64,000 bases of DNA from Pseudobdellovibrio exovorus JSS (GTDB lineage: Bacteria; Bdellovibrionota; Bdellovibrionia; Bdellovibrionales; Bdellovibrionaceae), in NCBI RefSeq assembly GCF_000348725.1, contig NC_020813.1, positions 2,339,563-2,403,562 of the forward strand, written 5' to 3'. This document shows, one piece after another, positions 26,827-36,273 of this stretch (the first letter of the stretch is position 1; the number at the start of each line of letters is the position of its first letter). A program made the translations under genes and the position numbers. Under the pieces are notes generated by a model. The model ran no database searches. It was not told the origin of the DNA and saw only the letters and a list, made by a program, of their open reading frames with translations.

Positions 26827-27690
26827 GTGCCAAAGAACATGCCTAACAAATCACAACCAGATGATTTGAAAAGAAGTATTGGGATCTCCATACTTCTTCA
26901 TGGCATTCTTATTTCTCTATTTGCTATTCGCTCTTTATTTTTTTCTGAACCTCTTATCGACTTATCACAGGCGATTACTGTCAGTGTGGGCGAACTTCCC
27001 GACAACAATCGCTTACCGCCGAAAGCACAACCCGCGCAGGCTGTAGCCAAAGAAGAACCCGCACCAGCGAAACCAGAGCCAGTGGCTGAACCGGAGCCAG
27101 AGCCTGCTCCTAAGCCTGTAGCTAAACCGGAGCCAGCTCCACCAGCAGCTCCTAAAGAAACAGTTAAGGCAGAGCCAGACAAAACTAAAATGCCTCCGAA
27201 AAATATAGCGAAAGACGATGAAGTCAACTTAGAGAAAAGCCGTGCACGCCAACGTGAAGCTTTAAATCGTCTGAAAACTCAATCCGCATTGGAAAAAATT
27301 CGCCAAGACGTCAAAAATGAATCTGCAACGCGTGTTCGCAATAGTAATGCGGCTCCAATGCCGACACGTGTGATTGCAGCAGGAAGTGCGCTGAGTGGCT
27401 TAGATCAGTTGCAAGCCAATGACTATTTAAGTGCTGTGGATCGCAATATCAAACAAGTGTGGACACTGCCACAGTGGCTGATGAATAAACCATATAAGAC
27501 TCAAGTCCTCGTGAAGATTAGTACCCAAGGCCAAATTCTTTCTACAGATATTATTTCCTCTAGCGGAAACAGCAGCTATGACCAATACTGTCTTGAGGCC
27601 GTAGAAAAGGCAGCGCCTTTTCCTCAAGTGCCCGACAAGTTAAGTGAAAAATTTCGCGTAGATGGAATTGTGATCGGGTTCCCAGAATAA
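26827..27690 (+). CDS. tolA: TolA/TonB-family energy transducer
   Basis: The 287-residue protein starts with GTG (an in-frame ATG lies four codons on). It has one membrane segment (IGISILLHGILISLFAIRSL), a Pro/Glu/Ala/Lys-rich spacer (about residues 60-135), a helical stretch and a C-terminal TonB-like domain. That domain has YLSAVDRNIKQVW, TQVLVKISTQGQILSTDI and EAVEKAAPFPQVP. It spans the periplasm and couples TolQR to TolB. Placement between tolR and tolB supports TolA rather than TonB. Confidence 0.9.
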   Translation: MPKNMPNKSQPDDLKRSIGISILLHGILISLFAIRSLFFSEPLIDLSQAITVSVGELPDNNRLPPKAQPAQAVAKEEPAPAKPEPVAEPEPEPAPKPVAKPEPAPPAAPKETVKAEPDKTKMPPKNIAKDDEVNLEKSRARQREALNRLKTQSALEKIRQDVKNESATRVRNSNAAPMPTRVIAAGSALSGLDQLQANDYLSAVDRNIKQVWTLPQWLMNKPYKTQVLVKISTQGQILSTDIISSSGNSSYDQYCLEAVEKAAPFPQVPDKLSEKFRVDGIVIGFPE

Positions 27691-27716
27691 ATCTAACCAT
27701 AAAGGAAGCTCAGAAT

Positions 27717-29111
27717 ATGAAAGCATTTATTCAAACTTTTTTTATTTTTGCTTTAGCATTTACTTTTAACTCTTATTCGTATGCGCAACAGGCCTACATC
27801 AAGGCCGGAGAAGCCCAAGCGAAAAGAAGTAATTTGGCTTACCCACTTTTTAACAACCTAGGCAGCAATGACAGTGGTGTGGCTACTGCTGCTGCAGCTG
27901 ATATTTACAACACATCAAAAAGTAATTTCGAGTTGTCGTCTTACTTTGTGATTATGTCGAATCAAGCTTATTTGGAAGATCCTGCTAAGACATCTTTGAA
28001 GCCGGCTCCGGCAGATAGCAAAGGTTTTAAATTTGAACCCTTGAAAACTATTGGTGCCGAATTCCTCATTCGCTCGGGGTATTCTGTCAGTGGACAGGAT
28101 ATCAATGTGGAAATGTATCTTTACCATGTCGGCGAAGGGCGTTTGATTTTGGGTAAGCGCTACCGCGCTCCTTTAGCACAAGCCAAACAAATCGGGCACA
28201 CTCTATCCAACGATGTCATTGAGGCTCTAACAGGAACTCGAGCTCCGTTTATGGCGAAGATCGTTACCGCTTACGAAGTCGACAGCACGGGCTCAAAAGA
28301 AATTGCGATTATGAATTGGGATGGCTCTGGCTTCCAACAAGCAACCAGTCATAAATCCATTGCTCTGTCCCCGTCATGGTCTCCGGATGGAAAAAAAATC
28401 ACGTACTCTGTTTTTTCAAAACTCAGACAGAGCTCTGGCAAAAGTCTTTCGAATGTTTCCCTTTATGTTCTAGATTTAGCCACCAACAAACGTGTTCTGA
28501 CTTCTTACAGACCAGGATTGAATTCAGGAGCTGTTTTTTCACGTGATGGAAAGTTCCTGTTTTTAGGAATGTCGATGGGAAGTGGCTCTGCCGATATTTA
28601 TAAAATTAATCTAAAAGGTGAAATCGAAACACGTTTAACAAATGGCCCTGCAGGTGCCATTAATGTTGAACCGACATTAAGCCCCGATGGAACAAAGGTC
28701 GCTTTTTCATCTGAGCGCGGTGGTCGCCCCATGATCTATGTGATGAACACTGACGGCAGCAATGTGAAGCGTTTAACCTTCCAAGGAAAGTACAATGCTT
28801 CACCTTCATGGTCTCCGGATGGAAAAAAAATCGCCTTTGCAGGACAAGATGGAGCTAACTTCGACATCTTCGTGATGAATGCAGATGGGTCAGGTTTAAA
28901 GCGTCTGACCTCAGCGACAAAGGCCAATGGTCGTCCTGCGAATAACGAAGATCCGAGCTTTTCACCGGACAGTCGTTATATCGTCTACACAAGCAACCGC
29001 ACGGGCTCTAATCAGATTTATATTTCCACTGTGGATGGCGGCGAAGAGCGCCGCGTCACCAATGACAATAGGAACTATTATAGGCCCAAATGGTCGATCA
29101 ACTTAGAGTAA
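27717..29111 (+). CDS. tolB: Tol-Pal system beta-propeller protein TolB
   Basis: The 464-residue exported protein has a signal peptide ending SYAQQ, the N-terminal alpha/beta domain (about residues 25-160) and a six-bladed propeller. Recurrent blade motifs are SWSPDGKKITYS, TLSPDGTKVAFSS, SWSPDGKKIAFAG and SFSPDSRYIVYTS. Length and order after TolA fit TolB. Pal, its usual partner, does not follow; two cyclophilin genes do. Confidence 0.95.
   Translation: MKAFIQTFFIFALAFTFNSYSYAQQAYIKAGEAQAKRSNLAYPLFNNLGSNDSGVATAAAADIYNTSKSNFELSSYFVIMSNQAYLEDPAKTSLKPAPADSKGFKFEPLKTIGAEFLIRSGYSVSGQDINVEMYLYHVGEGRLILGKRYRAPLAQAKQIGHTLSNDVIEALTGTRAPFMAKIVTAYEVDSTGSKEIAIMNWDGSGFQQATSHKSIALSPSWSPDGKKITYSVFSKLRQSSGKSLSNVSLYVLDLATNKRVLTSYRPGLNSGAVFSRDGKFLFLGMSMGSGSADIYKINLKGEIETRLTNGPAGAINVEPTLSPDGTKVAFSSERGGRPMIYVMNTDGSNVKRLTFQGKYNASPSWSPDGKKIAFAGQDGANFDIFVMNADGSGLKRLTSATKANGRPANNEDPSFSPDSRYIVYTSNRTGSNQIYISTVDGGEERRVTNDNRNYYRPKWSINLE
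28374..28832 (+). repeat. Exact 27-bp direct repeat inside tolB
   Basis: Bases 28374-28400 and 28806-28832 are identical over 27 positions, encode the same SWSPDGKKI blade motif, and include a run of eight A. At this length, identity at the DNA level exceeds what the protein repeat demands and suggests recent duplication or gene conversion between propeller blades. Confidence 0.85.
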
Positions 29112-29157
29112 CTTTTAAGCACTGGTAGTCTGCCTATTGACCGGATAATCGGGTTTT

Positions 29158-29175
29158 TATAGACCTAAGTCTATA
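29158..29175. promoter_or_regulatory. Dyad around a candidate -10 box ahead of the exported cyclophilin
   Basis: TATAGAC-CTAA-GTCTATA is a perfect 7-bp inverted repeat whose last base is the A of the ATG at 29175. Its left arm could serve as a -10 box (TATAGA) with TTGACC 15 bases upstream. If so, the mRNA would have almost no leader, and no Shine-Dalgarno sequence is visible. A regulator binding here would block both transcription and translation start. Confidence 0.3.
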
Positions 29176-29846
29176 TGAAAACAAATATCCGTAAGCAGAC
29201 TGCCAAAAGTCAAAATGCCTTAGTTTTGTTCATCTACGTTTTAGCCTTCGCACTTCTAAGCTGGTCACAGGCCCGCGCTGAAGAAGCTCCTGCGACAGCG
29301 GCAACTGAAACCAAAAAAGTAGAAGTGGTCAGTCCTGAAGTGGTCATCGACACCAACTTGGGAAAAATCACTGTTCGATTGAATGCGGAGCATGCTCCTA
29401 TTTCAACTGAGAACTTTTTGAAATACGTTGAAAAGAAACACTATGATGGTTTGATCTTTCATCGCGTAATCAAAGACTTCATGGTTCAAGGTGGCGGATT
29501 TACTCCAGATATGAAAGAACGCGATTCAAAATTTGATCCTATCAAAAATGAAGCGAAGAATGGTCTTTCTAACATGCGCGGAACTATCGCTATGGCCCGC
29601 ACAAATGAAATTGATTCCGCGACATCACAGTTCTTCATCAACGTTGTCGACAATCAACGCTTAGATCACGTGAATAACTCTCGCTACGGCTACGCTGTTT
29701 TCGGAAAAGTTATTTCGGGTATGGATGTTGTAGATAAAATTCGCGACTCTAAAACTGAGTCTAAAGCAGGGCACGATGATGTTCCTGTTAAACCTGTAAC
29801 CATCAAATCTATCCGCTTAGTAAAAGCACCAGCAAAAGGAAAGTAA
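29175..29846 (+). CDS. Exported cyclophilin-type peptidyl-prolyl isomerase
   Basis: The 223-residue protein has a long-n-region signal peptide (hydrophobic core [15 protein letters not shown], probable cleavage after ARA), an Ala/Glu/Lys-rich linker and a cyclophilin domain. The domain shows [33 protein letters not shown] and [17 protein letters not shown]. It catalyses cis-trans isomerisation of prolyl bonds in the periplasm. It follows tolB by 63 bases and precedes a cytoplasmic paralog by 2 bases. Confidence 0.92.
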   Translation: MKTNIRKQTAKSQNALVLFIYVLAFALLSWSQARAEEAPATAATETKKVEVVSPEVVIDTNLGKITVRLNAEHAPISTENFLKYVEKKHYDGLIFHRVIKDFMVQGGGFTPDMKERDSKFDPIKNEAKNGLSNMRGTIAMARTNEIDSATSQFFINVVDNQRLDHVNNSRYGYAVFGKVISGMDVVDKIRDSKTESKAGHDDVPVKPVTIKSIRLVKAPAKGK

Positions 29847-29848
29847 TC

Positions 29849-30355
29849 ATGTTCGCATTATTCGAAACTAACAGAGGCGAATTCAAAGTAAAATTATTCC
29901 ATGACCGCGTTCCCAACACAGTTGAAAACTTCGTGGGTTTAGCTGAAGGGACAAAAGAATTTATCGATCCTAATACTGGCGAAAAAACAAAAAGACCTTT
30001 CTATGATGGTTTGATTTTTCACCGCGTGATCAAAGACTTTATGATTCAAGGTGGCTGCCCGTTGAAAAATGGAACTGGCGGACCAGGTTATAAATTCGCT
30101 GATGAAATCGTAGCTGGACAAAACAAACACGATAAACCGGGTATGTTATCGATGGCGAATGCTGGCCCTAACACAAATGGCAGCCAATTCTTTATCACAA
30201 CAGTTGCGACTCCTTGGTTAGACCGCGGCCACACTATTTTCGGTGAAGTGGTTGAAGGTTACGACGTTGTCGACACTATCGGTAATACCAAAACAGCTCC
30301 GGGTGATCGCCCACTAGAACCAATCGTGATCAACAAGGTGACGATCCAACGCTAG
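29849..30355 (+). CDS. Cytoplasmic cyclophilin-type peptidyl-prolyl isomerase
   Basis: The 168-residue protein has no signal peptide and contains [34 protein letters not shown] and [17 protein letters not shown], the full catalytic core of bacterial PpiB-type enzymes. It is paired with the exported paralog immediately upstream and the two share a transcript ended by the terminator at 30385. Confidence 0.93.
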   Translation: MFALFETNRGEFKVKLFHDRVPNTVENFVGLAEGTKEFIDPNTGEKTKRPFYDGLIFHRVIKDFMIQGGCPLKNGTGGPGYKFADEIVAGQNKHDKPGMLSMANAGPNTNGSQFFITTVATPWLDRGHTIFGEVVEGYDVVDTIGNTKTAPGDRPLEPIVINKVTIQR

Positions 30356-30384
30356 TTTTTTTCGACAAGACAATTTTTGAAAAT

Positions 30385-30419
30385 AAAAAAGGTGCCAGAT
30401 GGGCGCCTTTTTTATTTTG
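30385..30419 (+). terminator. Rho-independent terminator after the cyclophilin genes
   Basis: AAAAAAGGTGCC and GGCGCCTTTTTT form a 12-bp stem with one G-U pair and a 5-base loop, followed by ATTTT. The flanking A and T runs could let it serve both strands, also ending readthrough from the minus side. Confidence 0.9.
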
Positions 30420-30461
30420 TGAATCTGTCTTCTGCCGAAAGTTAGGTGTTGGTATAATGTG

Positions 30462-31742
30462 TTAAACCGATTCTAAAATAGCCGAAATTCCCATTCCGCC
30501 TGCTGTACAAATGGAAATTAATCCGCGCTTCTTGCCACTTTCACTTAAAAGCTTAGCTAGAGTTCCTGCGATACGCGCGCCTGTGGCTCCGAATGGATGA
30601 CCTAAGGCTAAGCTGCTGCCCACAGTGTTCAATTTACTGCGATCAATAGAACCCAACGGAGCTGAACGTCCTAGAACATCACGACAGTACTCAGCAGACT
30701 CCCACGCTTTCATATTACACAGAACTTGTCCCGCGAAAGCTTCATGGATTTCAAAAAAGTCAAAATCTTGGAATGTCAGGCGATTGCGCTCTAACATTTT
30801 CGATACAGCCTTTGTGGGTGCCATCAATAGCCCAGCTCCATGAACAAAGTCCACAGCTGCGACCTGCACATCAACAACTTTCGCCAACGGCTTCAAACCC
30901 AGCTTTGAAGCTGTGTCCGCATTGCCCATCAACACGCAGGCCGAGCCATCTGTTAACGGAGAACTATTCCCCGCGGTTAAGGTCCCCTGCCCGCTGGTTT
31001 TATCAAAAGCCGGTTTTAATTTTGCTAATTTTTCGACTGTCGTGTCACCGCGCAAAGTTTGATCGCGTTTCACACCTTTAAATTCAGTGACTAAGTCATC
31101 GTAGAATCCGCGTTCGTAAGCTGCCGCTCCGTTTTTATGACTGAGGTAGGCCAACTGATCTTGGTCTTCGCGGGAAATACCCCACTCTTTGACCATGAGT
31201 TCTGTGTGCTCACCCATCGACATCAACGTGCGTTTTTCAACGACCGCTGGCGGAGTTGGAATAAGAGCTTTAAATGACAGATGTTTCATCGCCGACAATT
31301 TTTCGCCGAAAGTGCGCGCCTTATTCATATCTAACAAGAAACTTTTCATCTGTTGTGAAACTTCAATTGGCAAATCACTGTTAGTATCTAAGCCACCTGC
31401 GATCGCAAGATTGATTTGGCCCGCCCCGATTTTCAAAGCTGTGTGCCAAATCGTTTCTAAACTTGTACCACAGGCTCTTTGCACATTGTAAGCGGGCGTC
31501 TCGGGATGTAGTTCTGTATCTAGTACACATTCACGCGCCAGATTCCAATCTGTCGAGCTGTTCATCACCATTCCTAGGGCCACATCATCTAAAACTTTTC
31601 CCTGTAAATTTGCCTTTTTGATCAAGGCATTCAGTGATGCCACCATCAGCTCTTTACGACCGACATCAGAGTAAAGCGTTTGGCTTTTTGCGAAAGGGAC
31701 ACGGGCACTCGAAAGAATAAATGCATCTGTATTTGATTTCAT
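30462..31742 (-). CDS. Thiolase (acetyl-CoA C-acyltransferase)
   Basis: The start is the ATG at 31740-31742, with GAGG about 7 bases upstream; an earlier in-frame GTG is less likely. The 426-residue protein has the nucleophilic cysteine in QRACGTSLETIWH, the histidine in LALGHPFGATGARI and the second cysteine in CTAGGMGISAI. FADB-type sequence features suggest a degradative 3-ketoacyl-CoA thiolase of the FadI kind, but no fatty-acid oxidation partner gene is adjacent, so a biosynthetic acetyl-CoA acetyltransferase role is not excluded. Confidence 0.9.
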   Translation of the reverse strand: MKSNTDAFILSSARVPFAKSQTLYSDVGRKELMVASLNALIKKANLQGKVLDDVALGMVMNSSTDWNLARECVLDTELHPETPAYNVQRACGTSLETIWHTALKIGAGQINLAIAGGLDTNSDLPIEVSQQMKSFLLDMNKARTFGEKLSAMKHLSFKALIPTPPAVVEKRTLMSMGEHTELMVKEWGISREDQDQLAYLSHKNGAAAYERGFYDDLVTEFKGVKRDQTLRGDTTVEKLAKLKPAFDKTSGQGTLTAGNSSPLTDGSACVLMGNADTASKLGLKPLAKVVDVQVAAVDFVHGAGLLMAPTKAVSKMLERNRLTFQDFDFFEIHEAFAGQVLCNMKAWESAEYCRDVLGRSAPLGSIDRSKLNTVGSSLALGHPFGATGARIAGTLAKLLSESGKKRGLISICTAGGMGISAILESV

Positions 31743-31873
31743 GGAAGACCTCACTTGTTAACACTTCAACATATCCTATGACAAAAGTGGCGCATGTCAC
31801 TTCTAGTCTCGACCTGAAACACTGAGATCAAATTTAAGCCCCTCTGACAGCTGGTCTTTCGTATGAACTTTGC

Positions 31874-31926
31874 AAGGGACTGTATATGGAGTTTTGGTTT
31901 TTCAAACAAAGCAAAAGGGACTGTAT
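31874..31926 (+). repeat. Duplicated ribosome-binding segment
   Basis: AAGGGACTGTAT occurs at 31874-31885 and again at 31915-31926. Each copy is followed by an in-frame ATG (31886 and 31931), so the same ribosome site precedes two possible starts of the gene that follows, 45 bases apart. Confidence 0.7.
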
Positions 31927-31930
31927 CACT

Positions 31931-34885
31931 ATGAAACACTTTTTGATGAGTTGGATTTTGATCTTCGGAAGTGCGGCTTTTGCCGGAGCACCACAAATGG
32001 ATGGTACAACCACAGATGGAAAACCCGTCGTGATGTTAGTTCTTCCTGACAGTGATAACCATGTGAAAGCTGGTGCCGTTACGTTTGAAACAACTCCGCA
32101 AAGAGCTGATGCTCTTACTATTTTAAGAAATGAATTGAACCGCCAAGCGGCTGAACACCAAGCTCAAAATGAAAAAGATGGCGTTTTCAAAAGCACAACT
32201 AAAAGATTTCCCGCTGAATCTGTATCTTTCTTTATCGCCATCGGCGCTGTTACCTTTAACTCGATGTGGATCAAGTCCCATGGTGATCCAACTCAGATGA
32301 CTCGTCACTTAGAGTCAATCAAAGATCCTATCGCTCACTTGTCATTCTATGCTTTCATGCAAACACAAGGTTTCTATATGGACTTCAGAAGTCGCCAAAA
32401 GGGATTGAACGCGATGGATGAAAATACGCGCCGTCAGATGATGCGCCGTTTGAGCTATCAAGGTATGGCCGTGGGTTCTTTAGCTTCGAGCATCGTGGCT
32501 GACTTAGGCCACAGTGCTAAACAGTGTGTGGATACGTGGTTAAAAGGCAAAAAAGACGAGTACTCTTTGATGGCTTGTAATGAAGCGTGGTCACAGTGGA
32601 CTGTGCGCAATAAGTTTTCTCAGTATTTCCCACAGATTTTAACAATGTGGGCGGCGCAGGCAGCAACGGAATTCGTTGAAGCCCGTGGAAGCGCAGCTTT
32701 CAGCCGCGTGAGTGCGTCGGCATTTATGCAAAAGATCTTACGCCGTGAATTTCTAGTGAACTCGGCCTATAAAATCGTAGGTGCCGATACCGTGATGACT
32801 TTTGCTGGTGGTGGCTGGTTCTTGAAAAGCATCAAAGTGGTGGGTAAAGTTACACGCTTTAGTATGTTCGTGGGAATCGATCAATTGTTATCGAACTACA
32901 CTTATCGTCCGATCAACAACTTGCTAAAGCCTATGCTGTTCGACTTTGATGTGATGTCGCTTAATAACAGTTGGTCGCAGGCGGATCGCGCCAACTGGAA
33001 TTCAACGAATCCTCAAGATGCAGAAAAATTTGTTAAGAAAATTAAAAATTTCGACAAACAATTACAACAGTGGCGCGCCCATCTGAACCAAGATGCTGAA
33101 GCCGATCTTGCGGGATGGATGGAGCAGACAAAAGAGATCCTGAATCAAATCGACTATGCCTATAAGTTCTATAAAGGTTTTTCGAATAGTATGTTCGAGA
33201 CTTTACAAATCGGGCATCAGATCCATACAAATCAATTGAATCACACGGCAGCCACAGTTATCACACGCTATCCGTTAAGAACTCTGCCTTTCTATGGAGT
33301 AAAACCGGGTGCTTATCAAGCCATCGGTGCGCGCCTAGAAGATTTTTATCTGATTGATCCAAACGAGTTGGCTCAACGTCAAAAAGAACACGTGCTGTCG
33401 ATGGGCCGCCAATATACAGGCCGCGCCAACGATTTAAAACAAACTGAAAAAGATTACTTTAATCGTATCGTCACGAAACTTAAAAGTGGCAATGACAACA
33501 CCATGGCTTCTGGTCTTAATGACCTGAACCGCGTGATCGCGGAATATCAAAGACAAGTCACGAGCAATAAAGCTGGTTACTCGTCTCACTCAACGGCTTA
33601 TGTCACTCTTTTGTATGGTTTAAAGCGTGATTTAGGAAACCCACAACCTGTAATCTATCCTTTTGCTGGTTATGTGCAGGCGTTCTCGGCTTACGAGGCT
33701 AACCAAGTAACAGCTAAAGCTGCTGGTTTTGGTAAATGGTCGATCTCGCAAAAATATCGCTTCAATAAGGAAGCGGATTTGATGATGTACCAATTGATCT
33801 GCGGAAATGAAAAAGGCCGTCTACATAAAATCCAATTGGCTGGTGTGAATTTCACGACGCCACAATTTGAACCACCGACTTTACTTAAACAGGATCGCAA
33901 CCGCGACTCTTTCTGTAATAGCTGGCGCAATACGGGCGATCTTTACTCAACACAAATCGCTGGTAAGTCTTTACGTGACTATGTCTTAGCTAATTTAAAT
34001 TATGGTGCTGTCGGTGATTTCCGCACTATGGACAGTGAAAAGATGACTGTGTTTGAGCGTTGGTGGTTAGCAAAAGCCAAAGCTCCGCTACAAGGTCAAT
34101 TTAAAGAATTCGATCAAAAATATAAACGTGTTGTTGATGTGGCTTACAACAACTTCTTTGACCATCGCTCATTCTACAAATGGTTAGTGGATAATTTAAA
34201 TCAAAGCCGTTATTTACCAAAAAGTATGGAATCCAGCTTGAAGTTTGAATCGAATCTTTACTTACAACTTTTGAATCGTTCCGTGATGAATGGACAAGTG
34301 GCGACTCCTCGCGAAGAAAGCATGCTTTCACGTATCTGGAATACAGCAACAATAAGTCCTTTTAATTATATGCAATACGTGCGTAAAGATTCAGAGAAAG
34401 ATAACTATAATTCAATGTATCGCAATTCTCCGGCAGAAATTCGCCGTCTGCATCAACTGCTGAATGGATACTTTGATTTCTTCCGTAATCCTAACTTGAA
34501 CTTTAACAATTACATTGCTCACTCGAAAAAACTAGACATCGCGATTAATGATGTACTGGTACTAGCAGGCTTAAAGCGTGTGGCTGGAGAACAATTTGAA
34601 GATGATTTGATCTTAGATCAGTCAGCTCCGGCAGCGACAGGCACCGAGAACTCTCAGAAAGTCTATGAAGACGTGCAGATTTCTCAGCCGAACTTCAAAC
34701 AGCAAGTGGCGATTGCAGCCGTTCAAGGTGTTCGCTCTGTAGAGGCAGAAATCCGCCGCTTTATCCGCATGCGGGTCGCTTTGGCTCAGACATTAGATTT
34801 TGAAACGGCTGAATTTATGAATGATTACAACAACACGGTGGCTCCTAGACGAGTCGGTCATGGCCATGCCTACGGAGGCAATTAG
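31931..34885 (+). CDS. Large exported protein of unknown function
   Basis: From the ATG at 31931 the 984-residue protein has a compact signal peptide (MKHFLMSWILIFGSAAFAG). The upstream ATG at 31886 would add 15 residues. The mature part is mostly helical with many aromatic and basic residues. It contains scattered hydrophobic stretches (about residues 70-95 and 300-325) that may be membrane-associated, and few cysteines (about seven). I see no catalytic motif and recognise no family. It is followed by another small exported protein, suggesting a lineage-specific secreted pair. Confidence 0.65.
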   Translation: MKHFLMSWILIFGSAAFAGAPQMDGTTTDGKPVVMLVLPDSDNHVKAGAVTFETTPQRADALTILRNELNRQAAEHQAQNEKDGVFKSTTKRFPAESVSFFIAIGAVTFNSMWIKSHGDPTQMTRHLESIKDPIAHLSFYAFMQTQGFYMDFRSRQKGLNAMDENTRRQMMRRLSYQGMAVGSLASSIVADLGHSAKQCVDTWLKGKKDEYSLMACNEAWSQWTVRNKFSQYFPQILTMWAAQAATEFVEARGSAAFSRVSASAFMQKILRREFLVNSAYKIVGADTVMTFAGGGWFLKSIKVVGKVTRFSMFVGIDQLLSNYTYRPINNLLKPMLFDFDVMSLNNSWSQADRANWNSTNPQDAEKFVKKIKNFDKQLQQWRAHLNQDAEADLAGWMEQTKEILNQIDYAYKFYKGFSNSMFETLQIGHQIHTNQLNHTAATVITRYPLRTLPFYGVKPGAYQAIGARLEDFYLIDPNELAQRQKEHVLSMGRQYTGRANDLKQTEKDYFNRIVTKLKSGNDNTMASGLNDLNRVIAEYQRQVTSNKAGYSSHSTAYVTLLYGLKRDLGNPQPVIYPFAGYVQAFSAYEANQVTAKAAGFGKWSISQKYRFNKEADLMMYQLICGNEKGRLHKIQLAGVNFTTPQFEPPTLLKQDRNRDSFCNSWRNTGDLYSTQIAGKSLRDYVLANLNYGAVGDFRTMDSEKMTVFERWWLAKAKAPLQGQFKEFDQKYKRVVDVAYNNFFDHRSFYKWLVDNLNQSRYLPKSMESSLKFESNLYLQLLNRSVMNGQVATPREESMLSRIWNTATISPFNYMQYVRKDSEKDNYNSMYRNSPAEIRRLHQLLNGYFDFFRNPNLNFNNYIAHSKKLDIAINDVLVLAGLKRVAGEQFEDDLILDQSAPAATGTENSQKVYEDVQISQPNFKQQVAIAAVQGVRSVEAEIRRFIRMRVALAQTLDFETAEFMNDYNNTVAPRRVGHGHAYGGN

Positions 34886-35040
34886 ATTGTCGAGTGATTT
34901 GACAGGAACGACCATTTTGCGAAAAAGCCTACTAAAACCAGAGGCTAGCGTTCCTAAGAATCACTATATTGGTTTAGAAACTAAAAAACTGGGTACAAAA
35001 TTTGATAGTCAGATTCTGTCCCTTTATAAAGAGGTTTGAA

Positions 35041-35661
35041 ATGAGAAGCTTATTATTAGTAGTAGTTCTGTTAGCATCCCAAACTGTGTTTTCACAGGTT
35101 CGAAGAATAACCCCAGCTGAAGCCCGCACTCGCGTCGAGCGCTCGACCACGTACCAAGAGATCATGGCTGTGCGTAACTCAGGACGCGAAATCACGCGCG
35201 ATGCCAGACTTATGGAGAAAGTGAACCGCATGATCGAATTGAACATGCGTGATGTGATCCCTCTTTCTGCCGATGGACGTGGAAAACTAGTCAAACTTAT
35301 CAATGTTAGCCCTACTGATGTATTAACTCAGGTTTTACATCTGACTTCTGTTGTGAAAGACACCAGCACACCAGCGGCAACACGTGAAAGTGCAAGAAAA
35401 GCTCTGGATCTGATGATCAAATCCGCACACAACGTGAACTCATTGGCTGTGAATTCAGCACAGGCCCGTGCACAGGAACTTTTAGTTACGAAAATTATTG
35501 AGCTTTCAAATAAGATTTCCACTTTAAGCTTCGGTACAGCCTCGCGTGATTTCGTCAGCAAATATGAACGCGCATTAATCGAAGGTAAAACAGTTGATGA
35601 AGCTATTCGTATTGCTTCGAATGGCAAATTCACTGAGCGTGACCTTCGCGAGTGCACATAA
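35041..35661 (+). CDS. Small exported helical protein of unknown function
   Basis: The start is the ATG at 35041 with GAGG 6 bases ahead. The 206-residue product has a signal peptide (SLLLVVVLLASQTVFSQ) and an Arg/Ala/Ser-rich, all-helical mature part ending in a cysteine. Upstream, TTGATA and TATAAA with 17-base spacing (35002-35030) look like a vegetative promoter, but this would place transcription start within about 5 bases of the ATG, so it may be coincidental. It follows the large exported protein by 155 bases. Confidence 0.6.
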   Translation: MRSLLLVVVLLASQTVFSQVRRITPAEARTRVERSTTYQEIMAVRNSGREITRDARLMEKVNRMIELNMRDVIPLSADGRGKLVKLINVSPTDVLTQVLHLTSVVKDTSTPAATRESARKALDLMIKSAHNVNSLAVNSAQARAQELLVTKIIELSNKISTLSFGTASRDFVSKYERALIEGKTVDEAIRIASNGKFTERDLRECT

Positions 35662-35700
35662 AGCTTTCTAGTTAAACCATTACAGGATAGACTCAAGTGC

Positions 35701-36273
35701 ATGTTTGAGTTTCTGATCAACACCGACCACAACTTATTTACGACAATCAATTCGGCATTCACCCACCCTTGGGCGGATGCCTTTTTCTTTTGGGTCACAG
35801 ATCTTCATAAAACTATTTATTTCAAAATCCTAATTGTTCCATTTGTTGTTTTTCTATTTATCCGCAAGTTCAAACTCAAAGGCCTTTTGCTGTTTTTTGT
35901 TTTAATTCTTGCCCTTGGACTTAACGATTTTATTGGCGGTCGAGTTAAACATGTCGTCGAGCGCGAGCGCCCCTTTTCCACCTCGGGCGTAGAGGCCATA
36001 CAGAGATCACGCGCTGGAGGCTATAGCTTCCCGTCCAATCACTCTTCCAATATGTTTACTTTTGCAGCCTATACCTCTTACTTTATTCCACAGGCGAAAG
36101 TTCCTCTTTATCTTATTGCCGCTAGTGTTGGCTATAGTCGCGTTTATAACGGAGTCCACTTTCCATCCGATGTGATTTGTGGTTCAATCTTTGGTTGGTT
36201 GTGGGGAAATTTATTTGCTCGCTTGAGCCAAAGAATTCTGCAAGCCCTACAAAACAGAAAGAAGACTACATGA
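35701..36273 (+). CDS. PAP2-family membrane phosphatase
   Basis: The 190-residue polytopic protein shows the three PAP2 motifs: KHVVERERP (KxxxxxxRP), FPSNHSSNM (PSGH with Gly replaced by Asn) and SRVYNGVHFPSDV (SRxxxxxHxxxD). Such enzymes dephosphorylate lipid pyrophosphates such as undecaprenyl pyrophosphate, phosphatidylglycerol phosphate or lipid A. Its stop overlaps the epimerase start (ATGA). The neighbouring MtgA gene makes recycling of the undecaprenyl carrier for cell-wall synthesis an attractive role, by inference. Confidence 0.88.
   Translation: MFEFLINTDHNLFTTINSAFTHPWADAFFFWVTDLHKTIYFKILIVPFVVFLFIRKFKLKGLLLFFVLILALGLNDFIGGRVKHVVERERPFSTSGVEAIQRSRAGGYSFPSNHSSNMFTFAAYTSYFIPQAKVPLYLIAASVGYSRVYNGVHFPSDVICGSIFGWLWGNLFARLSQRILQALQNRKKTT

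Noticed and set aside
34821-35039. Short plus-strand frame between the two exported proteins
   Set aside because: It begins inside the preceding gene in another frame and has no ribosome site; the gap more likely holds regulatory sequence.
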